Positions 42,890 to 56,172 of a stretch of DNA of 64,000 nucleotides are shown here, one piece after another. The first letter of the stretch is position 1. Every line of letters begins with the position of its first letter. A model generated the notes under the pieces. The model did no database searches and was not told where the DNA came from. It worked only from the letters and a program-made list of their open reading frames with translations. The translations under genes and the position numbers were made by a program. Location of the stretch: positions 4,921,677 through 4,985,676 of the forward strand of contig OZ025873.1 in the NCBI GenBank assembly GCA_964019415.1, read 5' to 3'. This DNA is from Ianthella basta (Eukaryota; Porifera; Demospongiae; Verongiida; Ianthellidae).

Positions 42890-44020
42890 TTGTCTCCGTT
42901 TCTGAGGCATTGCCATAGCAATATACAATTTCCTTTCCATCACTGCACTTCAATCGCTTCCTCTTCTCCTCCTCACAAACTGGACAGTTGCCCATGCCTG
43001 ACTTGCGCCTGCCCTGCACAGCATCAAGTGAACAACACACACAGCTATGGACCTCTGTCATCGTGAATGTATGTTACTTAAAGCGATGGTATTTTGAAAC
43101 ATTGACCATATAGTCATTTTGTTCAACCTGTGTGCACACACAAACCTGCAAACACACACACGCACACACACACGCGCACACACACACTTGATCAATAGAG
43201 AGTTTTAGATTGCCGTTTACGCCTAACGTCAAACGTGAAAACGTCACGAAACGTCAGTAAAATATCACGTGATCCCACATTCACGTTAGCTCTCACGTAT
43301 GCGTTCCATGTTTTTAATGGCTAGACCCCTTGCTAGCCGTTAGGATTTTGGTCGCTGCGCTTTTCGCTCTTCTTTGCTTGTTTGCCGTTTTGTGAGTTGA
43401 ATTGTGTACAATAACATCTTGTGCAGCTATTCGAATGCCATTTACGTGGGATCCTAAATCCTTCGCAGAGTAAAACTGCGTTATATGAGAGATGGTAATT
43501 CTTGCGCTAACTACGTTGTTCCTAGCCTTTATCTTGCAGGATTTCGCGCTAGATGCCTTCAATCAGGTAGCCAGTGCCTTGGCAAGACGTTGCTAATTGA
43601 CCAGCAAAATGTTCAAGTCGTTTTCATCGCTGTTGACTCCAGAGTCGGTGCTGCTATTTTCGTACGTGGTCTCGGCTTCCAGACTTCCTTGGAATGGAAA
43701 GACGAATATGTGTCGCTTCTACCAGTGCAGTTTACAGCTGAACAAATCTGAGTTTGGCCTCCATTCCAACTTTTAGATCCTGTAATCTCGTCGTACGTAA
43801 GTACTTCTTTACACGCCAATCTAAAGCTATTTTTCCTACACGCCTACGTGTACGTGAACGTGTAACGTGGTGACGTCACATGGACGTTTGAGGTTAGGCG
43901 TATACGGCAATCTAAAACTCTCTAATACGTACATAAGTCCTCCTTGAGGGTCCATGGTGGCAGTGGATATCTGCCTGTATCAGTGACTTCACCGGGTCCA
44001 TTGGCTCAAGCTGTAGCTAA
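42890..44020 (-). pseudogene. Truncated right copy of the unrecognised gene (last two exons)
   Basis: The terminal exon (42890-43061) matches 3029-3194 but is cut by the LINE, which replaces the acidic C-terminus with unrelated residues and a new stop. The preceding exon (about 43940-44020) is intact. Upstream exons are gone with the 11-kb deletion, so this cannot be a full gene. Confidence 0.65.
43197..43923. mobile_element. 727-bp TIR element with 3-bp target duplication
   Basis: Ends AGAGAGTTTTAGATTGCCGT and GGCAATCTAAAACTCTCT are inverted; AAT flanks both sides (43194-43196, 43924-43926). The left copy (3361-3368) shows the empty site. A 3-bp duplication suggests PIF/Harbinger type; no transposase is recognisable (an 89-codon frame at 43485-43751 is unknown). 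Confidence 0.8.
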
Positions 44021-44223
44021 ACAGAGCATTACAATGTCGTTTGTTTGTGCAACCACACACACAACAATAGCATAGATGTATGCACTACATATGTATATAT
44101 TCTGGCAAGATTTCGCTAATCATGCAGTATGTTAACATTGTAAACATGCTTGTTAATGTCCAATATAAGTGCACATTAAACCAGCAGCAGAAAACAGAGT
44201 AAGTAGTGGCTGCACGATGATAC

Positions 44224-44413
44224 GAGATTCTTGAGCAAGACACAACTGATAATGATAGATCAATCAAATGCAGGATGTTTCGACCCGAATGTCTTTGTCA
44301 ACTGCGTACAGGATGTACGGATGTAGGATTCCTGTACGCAGAACCACTCTTCAATAATCTTCAATCTAACACTCAAATTTCAATTTGTAATTTTTACACA
44401 CATGTTCCTCTTC
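44224..44413. other. Junction filler at the 11-kb deletion
   Basis: Joins sequence matching 3667 to sequence matching 14700. It contains 'atgcaggatgtttcgaccc...tctttgtcaactgcgtac', a degenerate relative of the foldback element at 40031-40213. Confidence 0.6.
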
Positions 44414-45604
44414 TATATATGTATGTATATGGAGGCACCTAGCATTGGTCACATACCATAACATGTACATTATGTACAGGTTGCCACTGGCAGTACTTCC
44501 ACTGTGTGATCACTGCCTTAGCCTGTAAAGGAATGATGTTTTCAGGTGCCTACCCTTTGTCTGTGGATGCTACTCATCTGGTCAGGTTCCCTGACACTTT
44601 GGCTACCTCGTTGTAGCAGCACCCAAAATTCTTAGTGATATAGTCAACAGTCTGCATGAAAGGAGAGAAGAAGTGGAGAGTCACCTTCCCTAAACAGTGG
44701 ATTGGGATATCTATTGCCTATAGCTGTTCTCTGGAATAAACGACCAGGGAACACAGTCTAGTCATCTGCCAATCTTCATCAACTGAAGCATCTTTAGCCT
44801 ATTCAACTTAATTGCGAACCGCACAAGAGAGAAGAGACTGGTAAACTGTTTTAATGTGCAGAATTTGACTTTCGTGAAAGTCCACTCAGAATGAAGAACA
44901 AATATAAGCTTGTCACAATGTGTACGACATACACACTTAAATACAATGATGGCAATGAATACAATTATCACAATACTTTGCAGCACACTGGCTAGCCTTA
45001 AGCTATGGCAGTGTTGAGAGCCGTGCAGACTGTACACCAAAGTGGTTTCTACTGGAGAGAGGAGTGTTAGCGCCGAAACACTGGATGATGCCACTAACAG
45101 TTAACCATTCAGAGCCATTTTTCATTAATTTTGTGTTCACTTGCGCTAAATTCCACATTTTAATCTTCTGTCATCAGAAGGACACCAAACATGATACAAA
45201 TATTGCTCTAACAATTGAACAAGTCACTTCATCATTTCAGCTACACATGTGATAGCATGTGGTGTGTATTTAGCTAAGGGAATGAGTGTCAACTGCTTAA
45301 GAGAACAGAATGACAGGGGTTGGGTGGGGAATTCACCCCCCCCCCCCTTGTAGTTGCTATATATCACAGTACACACCTCCTTGCATGCACTGGTGCATGT
45401 ATGGTCTTGAGGAAAAGTTCTTGTGCAATCCTGTACACAATTGGGATGAGACAGCACCTTCATAGCCACTCATAAAACAGTTACAACCTCGTGCACTCAG
45501 CTATACAGGAGAACCAACACTCTGGTGCTTAGCTTATTCAAGCCATTATATTCTAATAGTACGGTGTATTCACAGCAAGGCAGCTTCAGTAGCTAGGGGA
45601 GGGC

Positions 45605-45675
45605 TAGTCTGGCCCGCTAGACCGTCACTTCCGCACCTACCGGGCGCTTACGGGACGGTCTAGCGGGCTAGTCTA
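45605..45675. mobile_element. 71-bp palindromic MITE, duplicate of 15897-15967
   Basis: Same insertion as in the left copy with flanks ggggagggc / ggggagggt; the right end here is CTAGTCTA. Confidence 0.85.
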
Positions 45676-47618
45676 GGGGAGGGTCTCTCACTCCCTGGTG
45701 CATAGTACATTTCACAGTGCCTAGTAGGAAAAACCCCCATATATAGAGTAGTAGCATATACTCAAGTTGTGAAAGTGAAAAGAGTTGCTAGACCTAATAT
45801 TTCTCCACCCATTCACAACAATGAGAAGGTGGGTCTAGCCGGCCAGACTAATGGTCACAAGGTAGATGATCATTACACAACTGACCCTGGCAAACTGTGT
45901 GGCTCAATACTGGAAAGGCTGGCAATGTCTTCCAGGCAAGTGTGTGACTGCCCATCACTGTGAATCAAACCATCTTTGAGGCAAACACGTGTCAGGAGGG
46001 AAAGTCTGGAATCGTCTATGCCCTGCACAGGAGAAATAGATGACAATGTTAAGGGAGCAGTGAGGGGGGGGGGGGATTCATTCATCCCCTTTGCTGAAAT
46101 ACTTGCAATGCTTTTAGACAAATAACTTCCACATGTGCCCCTAGTACTTGGAACCTCAGATTTGTCCCTCCCCCCTTTAAAACTTGTACTTCATGCAGGA
46201 CTGCTATTCAATACAAGATGCAATGTATGCTGCTTAATAGCCTTAAGTGATGAAATAGAGCCACTTTAGTAGTCCAGGAATATAGTTAATTGAGGGATGG
46301 CTGATGATTTCTGGTTGCCAAAGATAGCATGTGAATTATGCAATCAAGTAGGTAAGTTTGTGTACACATGTATAGTAAGCCCACAGACAGTGTAGCCTGT
46401 AACACTGGTGTGTAAGTATTAGGTCTATGAAGGCCTCTATTAGCTGCTATGGCCAAGCAGGGTATAGTGACTCCCCTACCCAGCCAGACTTGTAGCCTTA
46501 GTGCTCCATCATTCCTGCTGAGCACCTGGGCCACTTGCTCCTGGGTCCTCGATACACAAATACAAGTGAGGCAAGATGCATGAGGGCTACGGCAGGCAGA
46601 GAATGGACAGGACACATACACAAAGGGTCAGCTGCATGAAAGCAGGGCTTTAGATGGTAAGTTCAACTCAAGCACAACTGGGACCCCCTCCACACACACA
46701 CAATGGCATGTGCAACACACACATGTACACAATGGTAATGGCATGAATGCAACCCAATGACTCAGCTGCATTGCATAGTACTCCATGCCTCACCCCCTCC
46801 CCCCGCATAGCTGACACCCCTACAATAGGTGTCACTCCAGTGCTGTCATCACTGCTGGGCTTACCCACCTTTGCCATGCACGCACCTGTACCCTAGGCCT
46901 CGCACCATGGATCACATGTGTACCCACCAATACATAGTTAGATACATATATATATAAACTCATAGATGGGTAGCCCATAGATTCCGAAAATAGAGTACAC
47001 GCTAGAGTGGGGCTCGATCAGGTTTGCCCCAATAAGAAATGACACTTTTATACTCAGAGGTTTATGCAGTCACATAGAAATGTGCCAATTGTGATTATGG
47101 ATTGGCTAAGAGTTTGAAATGCTCAAGACTGCTAGGAACCCATGTAAAGAGCGACTTCTAACATGGCCGAACTCCAGACAGTGGAAACAGAAGCAAAAGC
47201 TTTGCCTTTGTGCAATATTTCAGGTATGTGTCAGGTGTACCTCAACCCGCCCCCCTTTGGGGCTTGTGTGTGAAACGTGACCAGTGCTATGATTATGTAA
47301 ATGGTGGTAACCACAAGCAGTGGGAAACTACATGTGGCACTTTAATGATAACATGTGTACATGATGCTGGCCCTAGCCATATGTTGGCATGGAACCTCAC
47401 ATAGTTCTGACACCTATGCGATTCACTGAGAAATTGCCCTGGTATTCAAAGGTTTCAGAACTGCTCAACAGTTGATCTCTATTGCCTCGCTCCCAGATGG
47501 TGTAGGATACCATCATAGTCGTGCCCTTCACAGAGGTCCAGTGTAGTATGAAAATTAAACTAAAAAATAGTCAGCAAACCTATTGATATCTTTGTAATGC
47601 TTTAGTCAGTCTCACACC

Positions 47619-48186
47619 TAGCCTGGCCTGCTATCCCCAGCCCTGCTATCATTCTACTCATGATTGTGCGTGGGCAAGAAGGCTGAGTCTAACAGAAATG
47701 TACGTAAATGCCACACCTTACGGAGGGCACTTATTGGGAACAATGGTGGACAAAGAATTTAGAGAATTCTAGGGAATCAGGAGTACAGATAGCATCAATG
47801 ACATGGGCGAACAAGGATGTTGATTGGTGTGTCATTTAGAAGTACTCCTTTCATCCTCAGAGCCATTCTTTGACGGCTGAGTGCTGCACAACATTCAGAC
47901 ACTTGTTTCTAATGATAACACTGCCACCCTAGGCTGTTCTCAAAGTCAATGAGCTCCACAGACTACGTCAAATGTCCAATGGACATTGTATTTGTGCTCG
48001 ACTTGCAGCTCTTGCTCCTGCTCTGTTTGGAAAGAATAAGCACCTACCTGAATAATTGACCGTGTGAAATCGGTAGTCACAAGCTGATTGGTCGAGGCAA
48101 GGTGTGGAATTTACATTTTCTGCTAGACCAAACCTTCTTGCCCACCCGCAGTTGGGGCAGGAAGTTGGGGATAGCAGGATAGACTA
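47619..48186. mobile_element. TIR element, duplicate of 17902-18460
   Basis: Same insertion as in the left copy, with the better preserved target duplication tctcacacc / tctcatacc. Confidence 0.75.
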
Positions 48187-49371
48187 TCTCATACCAAACC
48201 TTTAACATCAATTGGATCATCGTGTACCATGTAGACTTGGTTGTCCAGCTGGGTCATCAAGACAAGGATTGTGCATGGAATTGGCATTGTGAGCTGACTT
48301 AGAACAAACACGTAGTTCAAATCACCCGGCTCTATCCAGTACAGCTATCTTCCTGTATCTGTGGGCCTGGGTATACGCACGTACCTCTATACGAGCACTG
48401 GCTTCAGATAACCCACTTTCACAGTGACTGCATACACGCGCGATGGGCACTTGTAAGAACCCAAACAAATGCAATTAACCCCGCAAATAAGTTAGCACTC
48501 ACACCAGCAAAACTTCCGCAATCAGCAATCAGCTTGTTGAAGAGACTCTTCAGTTTGTCGCTGCATCCGTCCTCGCAAAACTGCTTAGCATTCTCCACCG
48601 TAACATCCGTCCCCTCTCCGAACAGGGAGAAACACGCGTCGCTTGACAAGGCAAAGAAGTCCGCCTGACACTGAGGAGAAGGAGCCTGCCTCTTCATGCG
48701 ACTCAAGGCCTCTTCAGAGAAAGGCAGAGCGAGGGAGGAAGAGCCGATCACGGCCAACAGCACAACGACTTTCAGGGCAGCCATGTTTTCCGCAAGTGGT
48801 ACACACCCTCTGACCTTTTACGGCAACCAACTTATATTTCACGACATTATGTAAACTGCTATATATAACTAGAGTGCACATAGTGCACATACCCCACGCA
48901 TTGGACTGATGAACTGCTAGTAATGTGTAACGTATACAACATGAGTGTATGTATCCATGCATACTGTTTGGAGTTGTGTGTATCATGCACTCACGATGGT
49001 GGAAGTGGTTGTGTGTGATGGTGCAATGTGTATGTCGATTCTCACATGGCCACATACACACATACATGTGCAGTGAGAACTATCTGTAACATTTAAGCAA
49101 TTGTGAGATGATCGATTGAAATTTTCACCTCCCCTCTGTTCAGAAGTGGCCATGTACACATGTGCATACGTACCCTAGCAAGTCTTTGTGATATTCCCTA
49201 CACCAAGCTTACATACACCCATGCATACACCTCCCTCCACACACACTCCGAGAACAGATACACACAAGCCATAGGATGACATGGGCATGCACAACAGCAC
49301 AATGTGGACCCATGACAGTTGTATTGCAAGCACATGCCACTGCATACATATTCTCTCTCCCAGGTCCTCTT

Positions 49372-49387
49372 CACACACACACACACA

Positions 49388-49447
<60 letters not shown>

Positions 49448-49460
49448 CACACACACACAA
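49372..49460. repeat. (ACGC)n(AC)n microsatellite, right copy
   Basis: Shorter than 19650-19744 by about three ACGC units. Confidence 0.95.
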
Positions 49461-51474
49461 TCACACATGAATGAACCCACGCACATGTACACTGGTGAAT
49501 GGTGTTTAGAGCTGTCATTGGGGATGTTCTGGGCTATGATTATATGCATGGCCAGTTCTGAACCGAGTGAAGGTGAGCCACTTACATCTGAGATCGCTGC
49601 TTCTAAATATCTGCAGCAAGGAAGGTAACAGGAAGATTTGGCACAGACAGACAAGAAAAGGATTAGGAGACAAGAAAGGATCGTTTCAGTGAAAGGATTA
49701 ACTACCCAGCGAATCCATAGGAAAGGATTCAGGGTCTTCACAGACAGACACTGCTGCCAGCCGTCCGCAGCCGCTACGTCACCGTCCGTTTGTCTATGGT
49801 ATGTATAGTTAAAGTACACAAACAAAATGGCGGACCCCAGGAAATGCCACGAAAGATGGCAATTTCTCGGCAAACCATTCGCATCAATGGAATCCAGGTC
49901 CACAAACAGGACCAAATAAAGCTTGCGTGGTGCAGTAAGTGCAGGTGGATGGCCACATTGCATGAAACTGCACTAGCTATTGTGTGAAGCAAGTATTGTA
50001 GACAAGTGTATACGCAGCAAGCTAGACCACTGAACGTTACGTGAATCTGCACCTTGACCCGTGTTCGATGTGCTAGCAACTAATGCAGCTAGCTATAGTG
50101 CAAAGGTCTGTACAGCAGGTTTGTGCTTGATGTCAGGCCAAGGCAGAGCAATATAATTATATAAAGTGGGATGTGTATGAGGATGGATAACTGGGGCAAG
50201 GGATGTATACAATGGCATATAATAATAGTTATTTGTACATGAGTTCTTGGCTGCGTGAGATTGTAGTCATGTTGTGAAAGGGCGGATTGATGTGTGGAGG
50301 GTGAAATCCATGTGGTTCTGTGCCTTGTATAGAATATATATGTGGGAAGAGCAGAATACTGAGATTTTGCTCAGGTTGAGGAGGAGGTGGTGGGTTGCAC
50401 TCTCCTTCAGGTTGGAAAGGAGTGTGCAGACAGAGGCTATTGCCTGATTGCTGTAGTGGCCAAGGGTGCTGACTTCGATTGTTTCTAAGACTGATGAAAG
50501 GCCTAGCTGCTGCTCGAGGTCATTGAGTATGATGATGTAGTTAGGGTTCAGTTGTTTCCTCCTGCATGCGTCTTCAAGGCCATCTGGGGTGTTTGTTCAG
50601 ACTGTGAGCTCTGAGAGTGTGACAGGGTTGTCCTGTAGCTATGACAGCCACATTGGGTCTGGCTGTGATTGGTATATAGTATATAGGAAGATGGGGACTG
50701 TTGCATGTGGGTTGTCTGAATCTCTATATAGCTGAGCCTGGGGAGGTCAGTGTACAGCATGCTCCCAACTGCAGGGGAGGTGGGATTTGAGATGCTGTAC
50801 CAAATGGCCCAATATGGAGTTGTACTGCCATATATAGCACTCTTGGCTAAGGGCTGTGGGGCAGCAGCTGAGGATGTATGTGTCTAACTGTGCAGGGTCG
50901 TGAGCGGCACAGGGTGCAGGCAGCATCACACAGGATCCTCCATCTACACAGGTTGACCAGTGATGGAAGGTGCCGATACCAACAGGGATCATGCAGAAAT
51001 GACACTGGCCTGCTGGTAGACTGAACATTATCTGGACCACACAGGTGACTGCTGTTTGAGGTGGATATATAACATCTAGCAGTTTTACTGGACACACTTG
51101 AAACAAGCAGCACTACAGTAACCTTATATATAACTTTTGCAGCTCATGAGCTTTCGCGATGTTCACATTTTTAAATTTACTTTTGCAGTTGCAGGAACTC
51201 AGTCTGGACGAGTATCTATGGTCTGGCTGGCTAAAGCCTTGTGTAAGTTTCCGCAGGATGAAACATTTGCAGATGGCTGCTGGTCCACAAAACTGTGAAA
51301 GTTAAAGCATATATGGTGTATTATCAGTATACTGCAGTCTCTACATGTGTGCAGAGGTATCAACAGCGTTATCTAATAACTACCTAGCGTACCTAGTGCA
51401 CTAAACCTATGGCCTATAGTCCATCACAAGACTACCGTGTAGCATCATTAGTGGGATAAAACACAGTGTTCAGC

Positions 51475-54400
51475 TCAGCACGCCTTAGGATAGGATATCT
51501 TGCAGACGGTCCAGACATCAGGACTGTGGCAAAGACGGGAACAAAAAAGACATGTAAAGTGACTTTTAGCAGAGGGCGGGTCCACAGATTGGCAAATTGG
51601 AATAACTATTGAACCATAGGCATTGGAACAAAGGGGTAATACATAGCCTCAGTCTGGCTAGCTATCCCCTGCTTCCTGCCACCAGCTGAGAGTGGTCAGT
51701 GTATGTAAGGTATACAGTGTAACCGATCTAAAACGGTCAGTTTAAGGCAGCCATCTCTGTAAACAGCCAGGCCAGAAGGAAAGGATGCCAGGTGGAACAC
51801 AGTTATGATGGGTTGAGTTGCTGATCAAAGAGCTAGCTGATATTCCAAACTGGTAACAATAGACCAGTTCTGCATAACTCATGAATGTTGCAGCGAAGGC
51901 GACAATTGCATATGACCTCATCAATGGTGGCAACTTAGTACATTGTAAAGATAGGCAAAAAGGTGTTGTACCGGCAGCCTCGAGGGCTTCATACCGAATG
52001 CTCCCATTTACATGGATCGGCTGAATGGTTCCCATGAATATGCACCTGACGGTCATTGTCTGAAGTTGCTAAGGCATACGGTCACTGAGATTGAGGCTCA
52101 TGAAGGGGGATTTGCCCTCATAAGCGACGAGAATGTTGCAAACGAGACGTCTTGACACAATTTCGGCGAAAGCACTACAGTGGGTATTGAGATGAAGACG
52201 CCTGGACTGAGACTAACCAGTTCAACTAGTAGCTATTCCGTGTTGAGGAGTGTTGAAAAACCCTGTCAAGAAGTCTCGTTCGCCATATTCTCATTGGCAA
52301 ATCCTCCTTCACGAGTCTTGATTTTGGTGTCCATAAGTTGTATCAACCTCAACCGTCAGGTGCATATTCGTGCGAACTATTCAGCCTAGCCATCTAAATG
52401 GGAACAATTGGCACGAAGCATTTGAGGCTGCCAGTACAACACCATTTTGTCAATATTTTCAATGTCTAAAACTGCCACCAGTGATGACATCATATGCTAT
52501 TATGAAGTATTGCAATCTTTAACACTTAACGTAACTAGTCTATTGGTACAAGACAGAGATGAATGGAGATCACTCATCTATCAGACCCAGAACATCAACA
52601 TTCTGTTAGATCTTGCCCAACGTCCATAATGGACAAGGTGTAAAAAGAAGGAGTAGGTGTGTGTGTGTGTGTGTGCGCGCGCACGTGTGTGCTTCACACA
52701 CCTGGTAAAGTTCAATCCCGCCTGGGCAATGCCGTAGTAGCAGCACCCAAAGGACTTTTTGATCAGGTCAAGGGCCTGCAGAAAAGAGAAATTTAAGTAT
52801 ATCGAACTGTGGAGTAAAGATATGCATTCCTTAGTCCAAGGTGGTGAAATGACGTATGAAATCATATACCACATACAGTTCATTCACTGGGTAGCTGGAA
52901 CATCTAAACACTGCACACAGCAGCAAGTGGCTTCATATTGGTGTTCATAAGTTTGCTCAACTATAGTTACTCTAGCTTCTGTCATCAGAAAGACACCCAC
53001 CAAACATGCTATAAAACCAAGCAGTACACATGATACTTCTTATTTTAATAAACGTAATGTACATTTTTGTTGTCCAGGATATCAAACCTACCAAGTCTCA
53101 CACCTTAGGCGTGAGTCTCACGCTGTAGGAGGTAATCTCAAGCTCTTACGCTCAGGCTTCTCAATCTAACGCCTCACAAAAATTGTTGCACAAGTATCTA
53201 GCAAGACTACTGTATTTTTAACACATTTACTTGGATGATGACTTACAAGCTTAAACCAAGACATTCAATCGTTGTTGGCAGTCTGGAAAAGCGTATAGAG
53301 CCAAACAGCGCTGGCAGTAAATGGTTAGGTTTTTAGCTAATCTTGTACGTGTCTGATGCCCTGCTCCGTCGCCGCCATTTTTTACATTATGATGTCACAA
53401 CTACATGTCTCACTCCTAGCAGAGCCATGTCTCACTCCCTGTAGATTTCTACCTTGGTAGGTATGGGATATACTCCTTCAATTCTGAATGGAACGTCACA
53501 AAACGCGGTTGGATTACGAAGAGGCGTAGGGAGAGTAGCCTGAACCGAGCCAAAATTTGATTTAAAGTCGTTCTAATAGAAAAGACCGTGTTTCGTTGTC
53601 CAGAAACTCCTCCTTCAATTTTCTACCAATCTTCGCCAAACATGAAAGAGTATATCATGGCAATACAGGGGGTGACCTAAGGTGGTTAGTGCCTTCACCA
53701 CTGGACTCCTTTAGATGAAATGGATTAACATAAGTGAATTCTGTGCGCAAGAAGCTTTACGGAGCGGGTTTACGGAATGCTCCCAATTAAATGGACGGTT
53801 TTGATTGGTTAAATTCTCAAATTATCAACTGTAGAGTGGGAAACCACCCGAAGGGCGGGCATTCAGCTAGTACGTACAACTATTACAAGCTAAGTATGGG
53901 GACATCAACAACACCTATCAAGCAAAGAGTGACAGACACACTGCTTCCATGCTTAGCCATCTATTTGCTGATGAATACATTTAGGGATTACTAGAATCTG
54001 CATAGCACACACCTGTTTGCATGAATCAGAGCACTGGTGAGTACGACGAAAGGAACTCTGACAATCCTGCAGAGGAAGTTAAAGACAGAAAACAGAGTCA
54101 CAGTGTATTGTAGAACAATATCTCACTCAAGTGCAGGAAGAACTGCAAGCCAACCATCTAGTACAAAACTTAGGAAAGTGATCAATGTTTGGGTGGAGTG
54201 GAGTGAAAGAAGTGTGTTATGTTGGGAATAGTAGATGATATCAAGAACTGACTGATAAAGCCTGCGATTGAAAGGATGAGCCCTGCAAGTCAGCATAGTC
54301 TTCCAGGCAAGTGTGTGACTTTCCATCACTGTGAATCACACCGTCTTTGAGGCAAGCGGATTTTAAGATGGCCAGCGAGTCCTGATTTACACCCTGCAAA

Positions 54401-56106
54401 GTTAGAGATGGACAAATATACGTAACAGAAAAGTTTGACTGATAACCCTTGTGAATGGCATAGCACTCCATGTGGCACAGTTGGGCTGCATACATCTTAT
54501 CTGCTACACACGTACATACTTGGAAGAACAGATAATAGGCTAAAGCTAATTCCCACCAAAACCCAACATGATTGAGTGCAGAGCACATTGGTCAACCGGA
54601 CAAGAAACCATGCAATGACTGTACTATGAATTAGATACGTATTAGCTCTATGTCAAGTACCACATCATGATTTCTACATAATATAAGTACAATGGTAGGT
54701 ACACAGTTACACACTAGTGATGTGACCACAATGGCTTGTCAATTGCAAGAGGCAGGCAAGAGGCAGGCAAGAGCACATCAAGGGGCTACCACTTATCTGG
54801 TGATGCATGCATACTTCAAATGTTCATGAGAAAGCTAGTTCATTCACATTTGCACAGTGATGCAATAACTACGTGAGACGTATGTGGCACTGGGCAGACA
54901 TGGCACAAGTGTTGATGGCACCAGCCGGAGAACGCTGGCCTGGGCCACACACATGCAAACCTATGTAGTGACAAATGCACGTACAACAGCAAGACAAACC
55001 TCTTTGATCATGACAATAGTCCTTAGTCCAGTATACAACCCTGCCTGCTGGCTGCCATTTCACTTGCTGCCTTTCGGCAGACAGGGTTGGATAAAAGACT
55101 TAAGGATCCCTAACTGTGTGACAACACGTGTGCTGTACTTTCAGTTATACAGAAACACTGAGTTCATGAAGACACGCTTACGTACCTATTTATGACATTC
55201 AGCTACACCACTGGGCAGGCAAACAGCTATGCAGACACAGGTACCTGAACATGTTGCTACTCATACCAACCTGTCTACATGTACACTAGTTGGTTGCCAT
55301 ACCAACCTGTCTACATGTACACTAGTTGGTTGCCATACCAACCTGTCTACATGTACACTAGTTGGTTGCCATACCAACCTGTCTACATGTACACTAGTTG
55401 GTTGCCACAAATGCTATTCAACTCACGACTTACCTCTGAACTTCGGCCTCACTGGCCACTGTAAGTAGGGGACCTAGACTGTACAGGTACTACGGCTACC
55501 ATGCTGAAAGTGAAGCCAAAGTTCAGAGGTCAGTCGTGAGCTAAATGAAACCCATTTTGCAAACTGTTTCACGTCATCTTGAAAATTTGGATAGTTTGCT
55601 ACTTTAAAATACACACACAGCTACACAACAGAAGCATCTGCGTATAGATACGTAGCTTGTGGCTGTGAACCTGTCCACATGCACTGCGACCAACACCATA
55701 AAGCCATAACTCACACGTGAGAGGCCCATGAGGCGTGGTGGGGACGTTAATTTTAATAAAAATATTAACTACTAAAGAAGGTCACTACAATACAAGTGTG
55801 AATACGGGATACTTCTGCACTCACACTAGCAAATGACCCGCAATCGGCAGTGAGCTTCTTGAAGAGAGTAGTTAGCGTGTCAACACACCCTTGGGCACAG
55901 AACTGTTTGGCATTCGCCTTCGTAACTTGCCTCCCCTCTCCGAACATAGAGAAGCACGCGTTGCTCGTCAGACTAAGGAAGTCCGCCTGACACTGAGGAG
56001 AAGGCGCCTGCCTCTTCATGCGACTCAACACATCCTTAGAGAAAGGCAGAGCAAAGGAGGAAGAGCCGATCACGGCCAACAGCACAACAACTTTCAAGGC
56101 AGCCAT
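51475..56106 (-). CDS. Secreted cysteine-rich protein, gene C' (intact duplicate of C)
   Basis: Exons 55825-56106, 54253-54393, 52702-52775 and 51475-51523 give 181 residues in phase with canonical splice sites. It differs from C at a number of positions (propeptide followed by QAPSP rather than QVPPP; CFSMFGEGRQVTK rather than CFSMYGEGRQIMK; GCCYYG rather than GCCYYS), while all 11 mature cysteines and the RMKR site are kept. AAAGGTCA lies at 56129-56136, 22 bases upstream of the ATG. With A, B and C it makes four apparently functional members in the window. Confidence 0.87.
51785..52625. repeat. Long imperfect inverted repeat in intron 3 of C'
   Basis: Duplicate of 22620-23460 with the same arms. 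The left arm has a longer open frame here (minus strand, RCIFMGTIQPIHVNG) and the right arm encodes a similar stretch on the plus strand (RCIF-RTIQPS). Confidence 0.75.
55263..55407. repeat. 36-bp minisatellite, 4 units
   Basis: Same unit as 26128-26307, one unit fewer. Confidence 0.95.
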
Positions 56107-56128
56107 GTTTTCCGCCATGTACACCTGA

Positions 56129-56136
56129 TGACCTTT
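56129..56136 (-). promoter_or_regulatory. AAAGGTCA element upstream of gene C'
   Basis: Shared context GTTGCCGTAAAAGGTCA, 22 bases upstream of the ATG. Confidence 0.4.
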
Positions 56137-56172
56137 TACGGCAACGGAAGTAAGCAAAATTTTTCAGTAGCA

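Larger units (their letters stand above)
41175..44223. repeat. Segmental duplication block X, right copy, part 2
   Basis: Matches 2525-3667 but is expanded by the LINE at about 41615-42889 and the TIR element at 43197-43923. Confidence 0.85.
44578..48784 (-). pseudogene. Decayed duplicate of gene B (B')
   Basis: Exon 1 (48503-48784) encodes the same 94 residues as gene B, with signal peptide and RMKR site. Exon 2 (45886-46022) has lost one base (137 instead of 138), shifting frame before the donor; translation into exon 3 then meets an early stop. Exon 3 (44578-44651) has its donor changed from GTGAGT to ATGAGT. Exon 4 is missing, lying beyond the duplication breakpoint. The TATA box (48860-48868) and AAAGGTCA (48811-48818) are retained, so a transcript with only the first domain could still be made. 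Confidence 0.8.
44414..56172. repeat. Segmental duplication block Y, right copy
   Basis: Matches 14700-27095 throughout. The left boundary falls between exons 4 and 3 of gene B, so exon 4 of the copy is absent. Confidence 0.92.
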
